Assembly (NCBI GenBank): GCA_937136455.1
Contig: CAKZOO010000131.1
Coordinates: 1-39,866, forward strand
Direction of reading: 5' to 3'
Source of the DNA: an uncultured Flavobacteriaceae bacterium
GTDB taxonomy: Bacteria; Bacteroidota; Bacteroidia; Flavobacteriales; Flavobacteriaceae
Length of the DNA stretch: 39,866 nt
This document shows, in pieces, positions 14,925 to 22,610 of this stretch. Positions within the stretch are counted from its first letter, which is position 1; each line of letters opens with the position of its first letter. The position numbers were made by a program, and so were the translations under genes. Under the pieces are notes generated by a model. The model did no database searches, was not told where the DNA came from, and saw nothing but the letters and a program-made list of their open reading frames with translations.

Positions 14925-15913
14925 GTGCCTGAAAGAATCTACAACGCCCAATGGGCAAAAGAAAATATATCAATGCCAGAACTGCTGGGCAGATTCGGTC
15001 ATGAGCCAGTAAAGCTTGCAAACCAAGGAGGCGAATATTGGTATATCTCACCTTTCCGCTATGAAAAAGAACCAAGCTTTCATACCTCATACCTGGGAGG
15101 CAAATGGATCTGGAATGATTTCGGGAGAGGGGACGTTGCTGGAAGTGGTACTGTGATTGGCTTCCTTGAGATGCATGAAAATGTCAATGTAAGCGGAGCC
15201 TTGCAAATACTAAAGAACCTCTCCCGCACGTTGGATCTCCAGTATCCGTTGAAGACCTCAAATCCACACCACTTTTTAAGGGCATGGAGATATCAGCCCA
15301 CAAGAGCCAGAAAACTCAAAATTCTCAGGAAAGCTTAACCGTCCTGGAAGTCAATGAGCAAATCTGGGACAAAAGGCTAATCGGTTACTTGGCGGGGGAA
15401 CGGGGCATCAACCATAAGCTAGCTTTGAAGTACCTTAAGCATATCAAGTACAAAAACCTTAAAACAGGCAAGACCTATGATACATTAGGCTTTGAGAATG
15501 ATTCAGGTGATTATGAGTGCAGGGACAAATATTTCAAAGGCATCCTCAAAGCCCCAAACTCTGAGAATATAAGTGCGGCGAAAGACATCACCTACATTCC
15601 TGGCAGGGATAAGTCCAGCCTTGCCATATTCGAAGGCTTTATGGATTTTCTTTCGGTGTTGACCAGGAAAGGGGAGGCGGCTCTTGCCCCTGATGTAATC
15701 ATCCTGAATATGATAAATATGAGAAGAAGGGCAATAGACTTCATCAAACAGTCTACCTATCAGCGGATCTATACCTTTTTTGACAATGATAGTGCAGGGC
15801 ATAAGACCACCGAAATGTTCAAGGAGGAGCTTGGAGGAAGGTTAAGACCACAGAACCACCTATATTCAGGCTATAAAGACTATAACGCATTCCATTACGG
15901 AGGCTTAAAATAG
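14925..15913 (+). pseudogene. DnaG-like primase (CHC2-like + TOPRIM) broken by a -1 frameshift
   Basis: Two overlapping frames together encode a plasmid/ICE-type primase of about 330 aa. The first (14925-15338, GTG start after AAGGAG) has a CHC2-type fold region (ISMPELLGRFGHEPVKLANQ, EYWYISPFRYEKEPSFHTSY, WIWNDFGRG) but lacks the zinc cysteines. The second frame, open from well before 15284 to 15913, contains a TOPRIM domain (LAIFEGFMDFLSVL with the catalytic E, then RIYTFFDNDSAGHKTTEMF with D-x-D). Homology-like sequence passes from frame to frame near 15219-15226 (KNLS then PHVGSPVSVEDLK), where one C seems missing from a CCC run. It may be a true mutation, programmed shifting or a sequencing error. 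Confidence 0.75.
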
Positions 15914-15956
15914 CGATATTTACTACAGGAATTAAACTCGAGTTAGTAAAACCATT

Positions 15957-17399
15957 TTAGCTATCACGTTGAAGAGGGCAGGTACATTTATTATGTTTTT
16001 TGTACTTTTTCTCATACTCACTTAATGGTACCGCAAGTGCCCTGTCAAAAACCTTATCTAGCCATTCAACATGATTCTTTAACACACCTTTGATTCCACC
16101 TAACTTGTACCTATTATCATTTTCAAAGACTTCGTGAACACGTTTTAAGTATGCGTAGTAATTGTTCTTTCCAGAATGTGAAAAAATAGCTCTTATCTTC
16201 TTCCTTGATGGCTTTATATCTCTTCTTCGGCAGGTTAGAACATAGCTGAAAATAAAGCGGCGTGTCCTTTCATAGAATTTGTTTACTCCATTCTTTCTAA
16301 CGGTGATCTCATTCCCAGTGCATTCTAAGCCTAAATAGCTTATCGTAGGTGGTCGATTGGAGTTCGGACTATATACGAACTCCTCAGTTTTATTATCAGC
16401 GATTGGCAAATTTAAATCATCAAGTAAACTGCGGCAATGAGTAGATAGCCTATTTAGACTATCTGAACTTTCAGAGACAATAAAGATATCGTCCGCGTAT
16501 CTAATGTACATAGAATCAAGCTTTTTACAAGCTTGGTTCATTGATAAATCGAACTCCATCATCGCAATATTAGACAAAACCCCACTGCAAGCAAGTCCTT
16601 GTGGGATACCTTCTTGCTTGTTGCTTCTTATGAGAAATAGTTTTCTAAGTTTATCCCAATTATGACGATGTCTGTTAAAATACATCCCGTTTCCAGACTT
16701 CAAGCTTTGTTCGACCTTTTGTAAATCTTCAAGATTTATAAAGGTATATTCAGTCACTGATTTCAATAGTCTATAATCGACTTTAGATAGCCGTCCCTCA
16801 ACATCTAATTTTTTATTACCCTTTAGAAGAGTTATCAAGTTCTTTTTCAGTTCGACATGAGGAATTTTGTCAAAGAAGCTTTTGACATCTAAAGCAACAG
16901 CATAATACTGTTCTTTACCTTGAATGTAATCAAAAGCAATCTTAGCGTAGTGAGCATTGAATTTACCAGTTTCAGGAATATACGCAGAAACAGCGTGATT
17001 TAGGTTATGTTGAGTTAACCACTTTTTATGTAATGAACTTAGGTAATGGTTCCAGGAAGAATAGAGGATTCTATCGCGATGAGAACAAGTTTTAATTGGA
17101 CGTAGCTTAACCTTGCTTCTTCTGAAACACCTGCAGTCAGGATGTAAAACTTGTTTGGAGTATTTAACTTGATCAATGGGAAAGGAAAGTAAAGGGTCGA
17201 AACTATAATCTTTAAGATCATCTTGTAAAGCTGATAAAAAGAAGGCTCTTGATGATTCGTTTAATGGGTTTACGTACTTACCAATATGCTTATAATTTGG
17301 GAAGTTCAGTTTGATAAATTCATCTGCATGCTGAGGGCTTAGTCTGATTAGTTTTTCATCTAAAGCACGAAAATAAAGGTCTAGGTCAGATGTTTTCAT
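15957..17399 (-). CDS. Reverse transcriptase, unassigned (possible defence-type RT)
   Basis: A 480-aa RNA-directed DNA polymerase. RT motifs in order: KLRPIKTCSHRDRILYSSWN (~97-116), catalytic AVALDVKSFFDKIPH (~168-182), GIPQGLACSGVLSNIAMMEF (~265-284), YIRYADDIF with catalytic Y301-A-D-D304, DNKTEEFVY and SYLGLEC, then a basic thumb-like C-terminus ending in CTCPLQ. It lacks the maturase and endonuclease domains of group II intron RTs, and I see no intron boundaries. It fits small stand-alone RTs such as retron or DRT/UG-type defence enzymes, but I cannot place it in a named class. A folded leader lies directly upstream on the same strand. Confidence 0.85.
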   Translation of the reverse strand: MKTSDLDLYFRALDEKLIRLSPQHADEFIKLNFPNYKHIGKYVNPLNESSRAFFLSALQDDLKDYSFDPLLSFPIDQVKYSKQVLHPDCRCFRRSKVKLRPIKTCSHRDRILYSSWNHYLSSLHKKWLTQHNLNHAVSAYIPETGKFNAHYAKIAFDYIQGKEQYYAVALDVKSFFDKIPHVELKKNLITLLKGNKKLDVEGRLSKVDYRLLKSVTEYTFINLEDLQKVEQSLKSGNGMYFNRHRHNWDKLRKLFLIRSNKQEGIPQGLACSGVLSNIAMMEFDLSMNQACKKLDSMYIRYADDIFIVSESSDSLNRLSTHCRSLLDDLNLPIADNKTEEFVYSPNSNRPPTISYLGLECTGNEITVRKNGVNKFYERTRRFIFSYVLTCRRRDIKPSRKKIRAIFSHSGKNNYYAYLKRVHEVFENDNRYKLGGIKGVLKNHVEWLDKVFDRALAVPLSEYEKKYKKHNKCTCPLQRDS

Positions 17400-17413
17400 G
17401 GTGCTTATGATTA

Positions 17414-17514
17414 GGGGAGTAAAACCCGAGACTTAGCCAATCTCATATTGGTTCCTACTCCCCGTAATTAAAAAGTGTTCGCTCCCAAATCGCTCATTAA
17501 GAACATATAGGCTA
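17414..17514 (-). ncRNA. Folded leader upstream of the reverse transcriptase (candidate RT-associated ncRNA)
   Basis: On the minus strand, arms at 17456-17463 and 17414-17421 form a perfect 8-bp stem (GGGGAGTA/TACTCCCC). It encloses a CCAAT-ATGAG-ATTGG hairpin (17437-17451). Further upstream, GTTC (17477-17480) can pair with GAAC (17501-17504). The main stem ends only 15 bases before the RT start codon. Retron and several DRT reverse transcriptases use a structured RNA encoded just upstream as template or cofactor. The folding is visible; its role is inference. Confidence 0.5.
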
Positions 17515-17588
17515 CGGGCTAAATAATACTAATTCAGTTGAACAGTGTTATATCAATAAAGAACTCTATAAATCATAAACATAAAGCT

Positions 17589-17807
17589 ATGACACTTAAG
17601 ACAATCCTATTCGCAGGAATCTGCTTGCTACAGATAGCAGCAGCGGTAATCTCCTACGGCTCAGCGATGCAAGAACGCACAGTGAGTGCATTGCTGAAGG
17701 CTGATGTTAGGAATGCAGAAGTAAACCTTAATAAAGAAGGTTCTCATAATTATTTCTTTATGGAAAGTAACAACTGCACGAAACAATGCTCCCCATGTTC
17801 AAGATAA
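17589..17807 (+). CDS. Small exported or membrane-anchored Cys-containing peptide
   Basis: A 72-aa protein. Residues 3-22 (LKTILFAGICLLQIAAAVIS) are a signal-anchor or signal peptide. The mature part is polar, and the C-terminus has three cysteines (NNCTKQCSPCSR). The segment ADVRNAEVNL faintly recalls the NVEALT-type short secreted peptides of Bacteroidota, but the match is weak. The frame is open back to a TTG at 17538; the ATG at 17589 is preferred because the hydrophobic stretch follows immediately. It is divergent from the reverse transcriptase with 190 bases between starts, so promoters may be shared. Function unknown. Confidence 0.5.
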   Translation: MTLKTILFAGICLLQIAAAVISYGSAMQERTVSALLKADVRNAEVNLNKEGSHNYFFMESNNCTKQCSPCSR

Positions 17808-18082
17808 CTCCTTTGAATCATCCATGGGCAACTATAAAACCACACTTAGTTTGTTTTAGTTTCAACAGCCAGGAAAAATAAACAAATTTATTCATCTAGC
17901 TATATTTTCTTACACCACTTTTTATTTTCAATAGCAAACTATATATGGGCTTACCTTCCAGGTCGGGCTTTGCATGACTCCCCTTAATTGATCTCCAAAT
18001 TCCTCTCTCTACCGTTCGGCTCGCTACAATCCCTAGGCTAAGACGAAAGTAACGAATACCCGCTTTTACCTTTCTTGAGATA
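17808..18082 (+). other. Non-coding stretch before the second 176-bp module
   Basis: No gene is seen. The first part is A/T-rich; the second, from about 17948, carries the motif at 18016-18039 that resembles 9189-9212. With the following 176-bp module this gives 465 non-coding bases in front of the DUF6876-like gene. Confidence 0.5.
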
Positions 18083-18258
18083 GAACTAAGGGCTTTGCCC
18101 CCACGCCTGCAATAAAAATAGTCCAGTAACCGTGTTGCTCCGCTAACGCTTCACTGCCCGCACCACTTACAGGCGATTTTTCTATGCACTTGTTACCCCA
18201 TCCTCGCCAGAAGGCAGAAGGGTATAGCACACAAGCTATAACCCTTAATAACTAAAAA
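18083..18258 (+). repeat. 176-bp structured non-coding module, copy 2
   Basis: This is 97% identical to 7959-8134, 10,124 bases away in the same orientation. One difference (GTTACT to GTTGCT) keeps the AGTAAC stem as a T-G pair; another shortens the CTGCCC stem by one pair. The terminal hairpin (18218-18246) is intact. The copy ends 14 bases before the start of the DUF6876-like gene, the same placement as copy 1. Confidence 0.85.
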
Positions 18259-18272
18259 ACAGGAGATGAAAA

Positions 18273-18641
18273 GTGGAAGAAATAAACCCAAATCAGCTTA
18301 AAGCAGAGTTAAAGCAATTTACTTGTACTGAGCAATATTACTATAACCCATTATTCCCAAAACATAGATATACAGATGGTGTGAAGTTCTTAGCTGAGAA
18401 GGCTGGTGCCTATTGGTTGCTAGACTTCATATTTGGTTATTCAGACGAAACGGAACTAGAAGATCAGCCTTTTCAGGTTTGGAAGCTAAAGGTGAATGAT
18501 GACCGATCTGCATCGATCACTGTAGAGGATGGAAACGATACTGTTCTGAAAAGCTTTAAGATACCATTTACAGACTTTCCGCTCCAGGAAATGGATTTAT
18601 GGCTGATCGATAAAGTACTAATTCTGCCTAGTGAATACTAG
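18273..18641 (+). CDS. DUF6876-like conserved ICE/plasmid protein
   Basis: A 122-aa protein. The segments LKQFTCTEQYYYNPLFPKHR, YTDGVKFLAEKAGAYWLLDF, FQVWKLKV and IPFTDFPLQEM ending in LILPSEY match a conserved family of unknown function (DUF6876, recognised from memory). I associate it with plasmids and conjugative elements, often beside antirestriction and SSB genes. The GTG at 18273 follows AGGAG at a normal distance; an ATG at 18266 is out of frame. It is preceded by the second 176-bp module and followed by a clear terminator. Likely an establishment or anti-defence accessory; the biochemical function is not known. Confidence 0.75.
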   Translation: MEEINPNQLKAELKQFTCTEQYYYNPLFPKHRYTDGVKFLAEKAGAYWLLDFIFGYSDETELEDQPFQVWKLKVNDDRSASITVEDGNDTVLKSFKIPFTDFPLQEMDLWLIDKVLILPSEY

Positions 18642-18654
18642 AGCTGATCAAACA

Positions 18655-18679
18655 TTAGAGGGAGTAACCCTCCCTCTAA
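18655..18679 (+). terminator. Intrinsic terminator after the DUF6876-like gene
   Basis: A perfect 10-bp stem TTAGAGGGAG / CTCCCTCTAA with a 5-nt loop (TAACC) is followed by TTTCT. It starts 14 bases after the stop codon, so the DUF6876-like gene is probably a single-gene transcript separate from ssb. Confidence 0.8.
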
Positions 18680-18743
18680 TTTCTGCTTGTCTTATGCCGA
18701 AGGCAAGTTATTTTATCAATCCTAAATAAAAAGGAGAAATGTC

Positions 18744-19109
18744 ATGGCAATAAATAATACAGTTAAATTAATCGGGCACACAGGTTCAGAAGTCAAAATA
18801 CTTGAGTCTGGAGGTGAGAAGTTCGCCGCGTTTTCACTCGCTACAACCGATTCTTACAAGGATAAGGAAACCGACGAATGGAAGGAGAAAAAGTCTATTT
18901 GGCATAATCTTATTGCCTTTAACCCGAAGCTTGTTGCCCAGCTGGAATCATACAAAACAGGTACAAGATTGGAGGTAACAGGATCTCTTTCTTATCGTGA
19001 GTTTGAAGCCCAGCATGAGGGCAAAACCATCAAAAAGAAAGAAGCTTCAATCATCGCTCATAAAGTGGAACAAGCACCTCTTGTGAAGAAATCAAAAGAA
19101 GCGGCTTAA
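18744..19109 (+). CDS. ssb: Single-stranded DNA-binding protein
   Basis: A 121-aa protein with the OB-fold signature of bacterial SSB: NNTVKLIGHTGSEVKILESG, then FAAFSLATTDSYKDKETDEW, IWHNLIAFNPKLVAQLESY, TGTRLEVTGSLSYREFE and a basic tail. It lacks the acidic C-terminal tip used by chromosomal SSB to recruit partners (it ends KKSKEAA). It is shorter than most chromosomal SSBs, as is common for element-borne versions. Likely role: coating and protecting transferred single-stranded DNA. AAGGAG precedes the ATG. The gene is convergent with the relaxase operon. Confidence 0.9.
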   Translation: MAINNTVKLIGHTGSEVKILESGGEKFAAFSLATTDSYKDKETDEWKEKKSIWHNLIAFNPKLVAQLESYKTGTRLEVTGSLSYREFEAQHEGKTIKKKEASIIAHKVEQAPLVKKSKEAA

Positions 19110-19115
19110 CTATCT

Positions 19116-19139
19116 GGAGGGGCTAGGGATAGCCTCTCC
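19116..19139. terminator. Hairpin between convergent ssb and relaxase operons
   Basis: A 10-bp stem GGAGGGGCTA / TAGCCTCTCC (one G-T wobble) with a GGGA tetraloop lies in the 36 bases between the two stop codons. There is no strong T-run, so termination efficiency is uncertain, but position and strength fit a two-way terminator. Confidence 0.5.
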
Positions 19140-19145
19140 TAACTC

Positions 19146-19538
19146 CTAAAGCTCCTCAATCAAAATCTCTTCCACAATAGGCTCTTTAGCTTCCTGCTGA
19201 AAGTGGAAAGAGTTACTTAGCTCTTTGATCCACATCACTCTATGCTGGATAATGCCATCAAACAGCTCGTTTAAGTTCTTCCCGAAAATCTTAATACTTT
19301 TCCTGGAAGTAGAGATTGCTATTTCGGAGGTGCCGTCAAATTCCATTGGAGATTGTAGGTCATGGTAATGAAAAGCTTTCTGCCCTCCAGTAGCATCGAT
19401 CAGTTTCAAGGAAACTGATATTTCCTCTTTTACTGTGGTGCCAAAAAAGGGGCTTGTCCCTCTGGATTTGAGGGCAGGGGACTTCTTCTTAGCGATGATC
19501 TGAGATATGGCTGTCTTATTTTGTTCTGACTGGTGCAT
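19146..19538 (-). CDS. Hypothetical protein encoded after the relaxase
   Basis: A 130-aa protein that I do not recognise. It has a polar, basic N-terminus, a central beta-rich part (EISVSLKLIDATGGQKAFHY, then IAISTSRKSIKIFGKNLNEL) and an acidic C-terminus (EPIVEEILIEEL). It overlaps the 3' end of the relaxase gene by 23 bases on the same strand, so it is translationally linked to it. A helper role in mobilization is plausible from position only. Confidence 0.5.
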   Translation of the reverse strand: MHQSEQNKTAISQIIAKKKSPALKSRGTSPFFGTTVKEEISVSLKLIDATGGQKAFHYHDLQSPMEFDGTSEIAISTSRKSIKIFGKNLNELFDGIIQHRVMWIKELSNSFHFQQEAKEPIVEEILIEEL

Positions 19539-22386
19539 TCTTAACTTGTTTTATAGGCTTAGGGGTCACACTCAAAATTTGACCTCTGAGCTTATCATGC
19601 CCTTTTTCATTTTGATTTGCAACTTGCGATATTGCAACACGTTGAATTGCCCCAATTTTCTTGAGCTTGTCAATCCTTTCTTGCCCTGAATTCTTAGCCA
19701 TATCCATGGCAGTAATTCGGGCGGAGGATCTTTGAATAGAATTCAATAGCCCCTCCTTATCATCGGTATGGATAGAAATCGCAAACTTTCCGCGGGAGGC
19801 AGAAACGTAAAACTGTTCTTTGCTCCCTGCTTTGCCTGTCAAAGAGGATTGAAGCACAATCACTCTGTTGACAGATTTACCCTGCGAGGCTGGGGAAGTG
19901 GTATAATAGCCATGCGTAAAGTTTCCAAAGGAGCGGTCGACCACCACTTCATTTTTACCTGTCGAGGCAATGATGTTGCCTTTCTTGTCGAATCCTTTGA
20001 CCGAAAGGATATTGCCATTATTGAGCCGCTTCTTTTCATTAGAGAAGCCGTTTTGGGTAATTCTGATCTTGTCGCCTTTAGCAAGCTTCAATCCTTCAGA
20101 CTGATACACAGAAAATTTACTTGCTTCATGCATAGGAAGCTTCAGGCTTTCCTCTTTACCCTTTAGGGCTATTCTGACATTACCTTCCCTGTCTTTGCCT
20201 CTCACTTCGTATTTCTGGCCTCTCTGGATGCCTCCCTTGATATTCTGATGGAATTGGACTGTCATTCCTTCGCTATAGTTATTAGCATCGGTCTTTTCTG
20301 CATCGGTGAAAGAAAGGTTCTTCTGCACCTGGAAGCTTTTTTCTGCTTTACTGACTATCCCTTCAGATTTGAGCTTTTCACGGACGGTGTCCGTGACTGC
20401 TTTGCCCTGGGCATGAGTAGTAGCAACAATTAGCACATTCTCTTTTGATTTGACTGAGTGGGCATATTCCTCAGCAACTTTGGATTTGGTTTCATCAAAG
20501 CTGTCTGATTCTTTGATTGCTCCCATTTTGTCCAGGGCTTTGAAGCCTTGATTCATATGCCCTTTAGCAATGGATTGAACAGCTTCTCTATAATCCGTAT
20601 TCTTTTGCCTTTGGATCTTGCTAATCACTGCGGGTTTAATCCCGCCATATTGCTCCAAAATCCGCAAAGCATCGCCACGCTCTACAGAACCATGTTGTTT
20701 AATATCTCCAGTAATCAGGATTCGGGCATTCTGTTGCTTGGCAACATCAATGACCTTATTCATGGTTTTATTACCGACCTGGCCACCTTCATCAAGCCAT
20801 ATCCAGCCATCTTTGATGGACTCCTGAAGTTTTTTGCTTTGCAACAGCTCCGCGATAGTGGTGGCATTCTCAAAGCCATCATCTCGTTGAACTTGGCGGG
20901 AGGCGGCAGAGGAGGGGGCAAATGCCCCAAAGTTCACGCCCTTTTCCTGTATGCCCTCGGCAACCTCTTTAATTGACCAGGTCTTGCCTGTACCAGCATC
21001 GCCAGCGACCACCGTGATAAAATCCTTGGAGCGTAGAACATGGTTTACTGCATTGCTCTGCTCTTCAGTAAGCAGTTCATTTTTGACTTTGTAATCGGGG
21101 TTTACAGGCTCAAGCTGGTTTCTTCCTTGCCTGGCAACATCTCTGAGCTTTGACTCTTCCTCTATAGCTTCATAAGTGGTGTAATAGGTCTCCCTTTTTG
21201 TCTTATCGCTTTGAGAAAGCAGATCCTCTCTGGAGGATAGTTCTTTTTTTAATTCCTCTGGAGTAACGGCTCCCATACCTCTCTTTAATCCTAGAACCAT
21301 TAGTTCTTTCTCTGAGACTACAGACTTCCGCTCAAGCGAGTGGCTCAATGCATAATCTATAGCCCCCTCAGCATCTAATTTTTTCTTTTCAACAGCACTA
21401 CTCCCCACCAAGAGGTTACCTCCCAACTCAACGGTTCTCGTCCTCCCCCTGGAGAGGACGAAGTTCCCACCGCCGCCTTCGGGCGGCGGTTCGTTTTTGG
21501 CATTTTCGATCAATTCGATTTCCTTAGTGGAAAGCCTTGATCTCCATTGCAATCGTATATCTTCCTTGTCATAGCCTGTCCTTTTATTCTCGCGAGTGAT
21601 AGCACCGAGCTTCTCTCGTTGCTTATCATTGTCAATACCAAGCTCTTCAGCTTTGGTATTGATCTCGCGGGTACGGTTCGAGAATTTCTCTATCGTCTCG
21701 CGTTCAAACCCTTTGACCTGGAAGTTGTGTTTATCTCGCTCGACTTGATAGCCTGCTTTTTGAAGCTCTTTCGCTAACCTGGCATTGAAGCAAGCTTCAT
21801 AATATTGGGCATCGGCTTTTATGTCGCCGAACTGGGCGGCTTTGAAGCGTTTCTCCTGCTCGTCATAGGTGGCATTGAATACAAATACATGCTGGTGCAG
21901 GTGAGGGTCGGGGATACCGCCAACTGGTCTGGCATCATCGTGGGTGAAACTGCCCCATACTAGATTTTCGGTGAATCGGTTTTCATTTTTACCTGCGGAT
22001 CTCACCCTGGTTGATGCGTTCTTTTCGATTTCTAACATAGTTTGTGAGACAGCATTATCGAATGCATCCAAAATATCTTTATCTTTCGTTTGTGAATATA
22101 TGATTGAAACTGATTTGGGGACTGAGAAAGTGAAGTCATAGCCGACTCTTCTGGACGCAGAATTTCTGGCGGTGAGTTGCTCATTCGTATCTGGATTGAT
22201 ATTATTGGCGAGCAACTCGAATTCCTTTTTTGTGACTTCTCCATCGAGGTTGAACATCCTGGCTGTTTTGCCTCCCCACTTACCGATTATTTCATTTTTC
22301 TGAGCGTAGTAATCAGACTTGGCAAGTCCTTCATCGAAGTACTTTGTCGCAGCTGATGCAGATTTGTTGGTAGTAATTCGGAGCAT
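19516..22386 (-). CDS. MobF (TrwC/TraI-type) conjugative relaxase-helicase
   Basis: A 956-aa protein. The N-terminal TrwC relaxase domain carries candidate nicking tyrosines Y16, Y26 and Y27 (ATKYFDEGLAKSDYYAQ) and the metal-binding histidines H162, H164 and H166 (PDPHLHQHVFVFN). The helicase domain has Walker A at ~462-469 (AGDAGTGKT, K468), Walker B WIWLDEGGQVGN and a C-terminal segment QGKSVNRVIVLQSS with VSASRGKFAI. It nicks oriT, stays attached to the strand and unwinds the duplex. At 956 aa it is close to TrwC in length. It is divergent from the coupling-protein gene; the 224-base gap is the natural place for oriT. Confidence 0.92.
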   Translation of the reverse strand: MLRITTNKSASAATKYFDEGLAKSDYYAQKNEIIGKWGGKTARMFNLDGEVTKKEFELLANNINPDTNEQLTARNSASRRVGYDFTFSVPKSVSIIYSQTKDKDILDAFDNAVSQTMLEIEKNASTRVRSAGKNENRFTENLVWGSFTHDDARPVGGIPDPHLHQHVFVFNATYDEQEKRFKAAQFGDIKADAQYYEACFNARLAKELQKAGYQVERDKHNFQVKGFERETIEKFSNRTREINTKAEELGIDNDKQREKLGAITRENKRTGYDKEDIRLQWRSRLSTKEIELIENAKNEPPPEGGGGNFVLSRGRTRTVELGGNLLVGSSAVEKKKLDAEGAIDYALSHSLERKSVVSEKELMVLGLKRGMGAVTPEELKKELSSREDLLSQSDKTKRETYYTTYEAIEEESKLRDVARQGRNQLEPVNPDYKVKNELLTEEQSNAVNHVLRSKDFITVVAGDAGTGKTWSIKEVAEGIQEKGVNFGAFAPSSAASRQVQRDDGFENATTIAELLQSKKLQESIKDGWIWLDEGGQVGNKTMNKVIDVAKQQNARILITGDIKQHGSVERGDALRILEQYGGIKPAVISKIQRQKNTDYREAVQSIAKGHMNQGFKALDKMGAIKESDSFDETKSKVAEEYAHSVKSKENVLIVATTHAQGKAVTDTVREKLKSEGIVSKAEKSFQVQKNLSFTDAEKTDANNYSEGMTVQFHQNIKGGIQRGQKYEVRGKDREGNVRIALKGKEESLKLPMHEASKFSVYQSEGLKLAKGDKIRITQNGFSNEKKRLNNGNILSVKGFDKKGNIIASTGKNEVVVDRSFGNFTHGYYTTSPASQGKSVNRVIVLQSSLTGKAGSKEQFYVSASRGKFAISIHTDDKEGLLNSIQRSSARITAMDMAKNSGQERIDKLKKIGAIQRVAISQVANQNEKGHDKLRGQILSVTPKPIKQVKNAPVRTK
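20923..20939 (-). other. Iteron look-alike inside the relaxase gene
   Basis: On the minus strand this reads GCGTGAACTTTGGGGCA, 16 of 17 identical to the eighth iteron (13506-13522). It encodes G-V-N-F-G-A. It may be coincidental coding similarity, since repA encodes D-V-K-F-G-A at its own iteron. Confidence 0.25.
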
Positions 22387-22610
22387 TCCAGCAAGTCAAT
22401 TAACATGAAGAAATAAGTTACAGACATCTCCCCTTAGCACAGCCTAAGGATATAAATGCAAAATATTGGCATTGATTTAGAGGTGCAATATTTAGCTCTC
22501 GGTAAACGCTGGAAAACTGAAAATCAAATGGTTATGTGATGCAAAAAATCACACTTATGAGCTTAGGTTTGTGGTGAGCGAATTTTGCTATTGAAAGAAA
22601 AAAGTAAAAA
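22387..22610. other. Candidate oriT region between relaxase and coupling-protein genes
   Basis: The 224-base divergent intergenic region holds a CCTTAG-cacagc-CTAAGG hairpin (22432-22449), repeated TGCAA-TATT strings (22457-22495), a TGTGAT-gcaaaaa-ATCACA inverted repeat (22535-22553) and the second copy of the 22-bp repeat (22582-22603). MobF relaxases usually have oriT beside the relaxase gene. I cannot identify the nic site. Confidence 0.45.
22582..22603 (+). repeat. 22-bp direct repeat, copy 2
   Basis: Identical to 13618-13639. It ends 7 bases before the coupling-protein start codon, where a ribosome-binding site would be expected (it includes GAAAGAAA). In copy 1 no gene starts nearby, so a translation signal alone does not explain the repeat. 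Confidence 0.6.

Noticed and set aside
15957..17399. Group II intron-encoded protein
   Set aside because: No maturase X or endonuclease domain and no domain V-like hairpin was noticed downstream; the RT motifs alone do not support an intron.
17446..17465. Similarity of TGGTTCCTACTCCCC to TGGTTGCTACTCCCC at 225-239 upstream of the integrase
   Set aside because: Only about 14 of 15 bases match, and the pairing partner of the RT leader stem is absent near the integrase; probably chance.
19768..22141. Several plus-strand frames over the relaxase gene
   Set aside because: They are shadows of the 956-aa relaxase, which carries complete HxHxH and Walker motifs.
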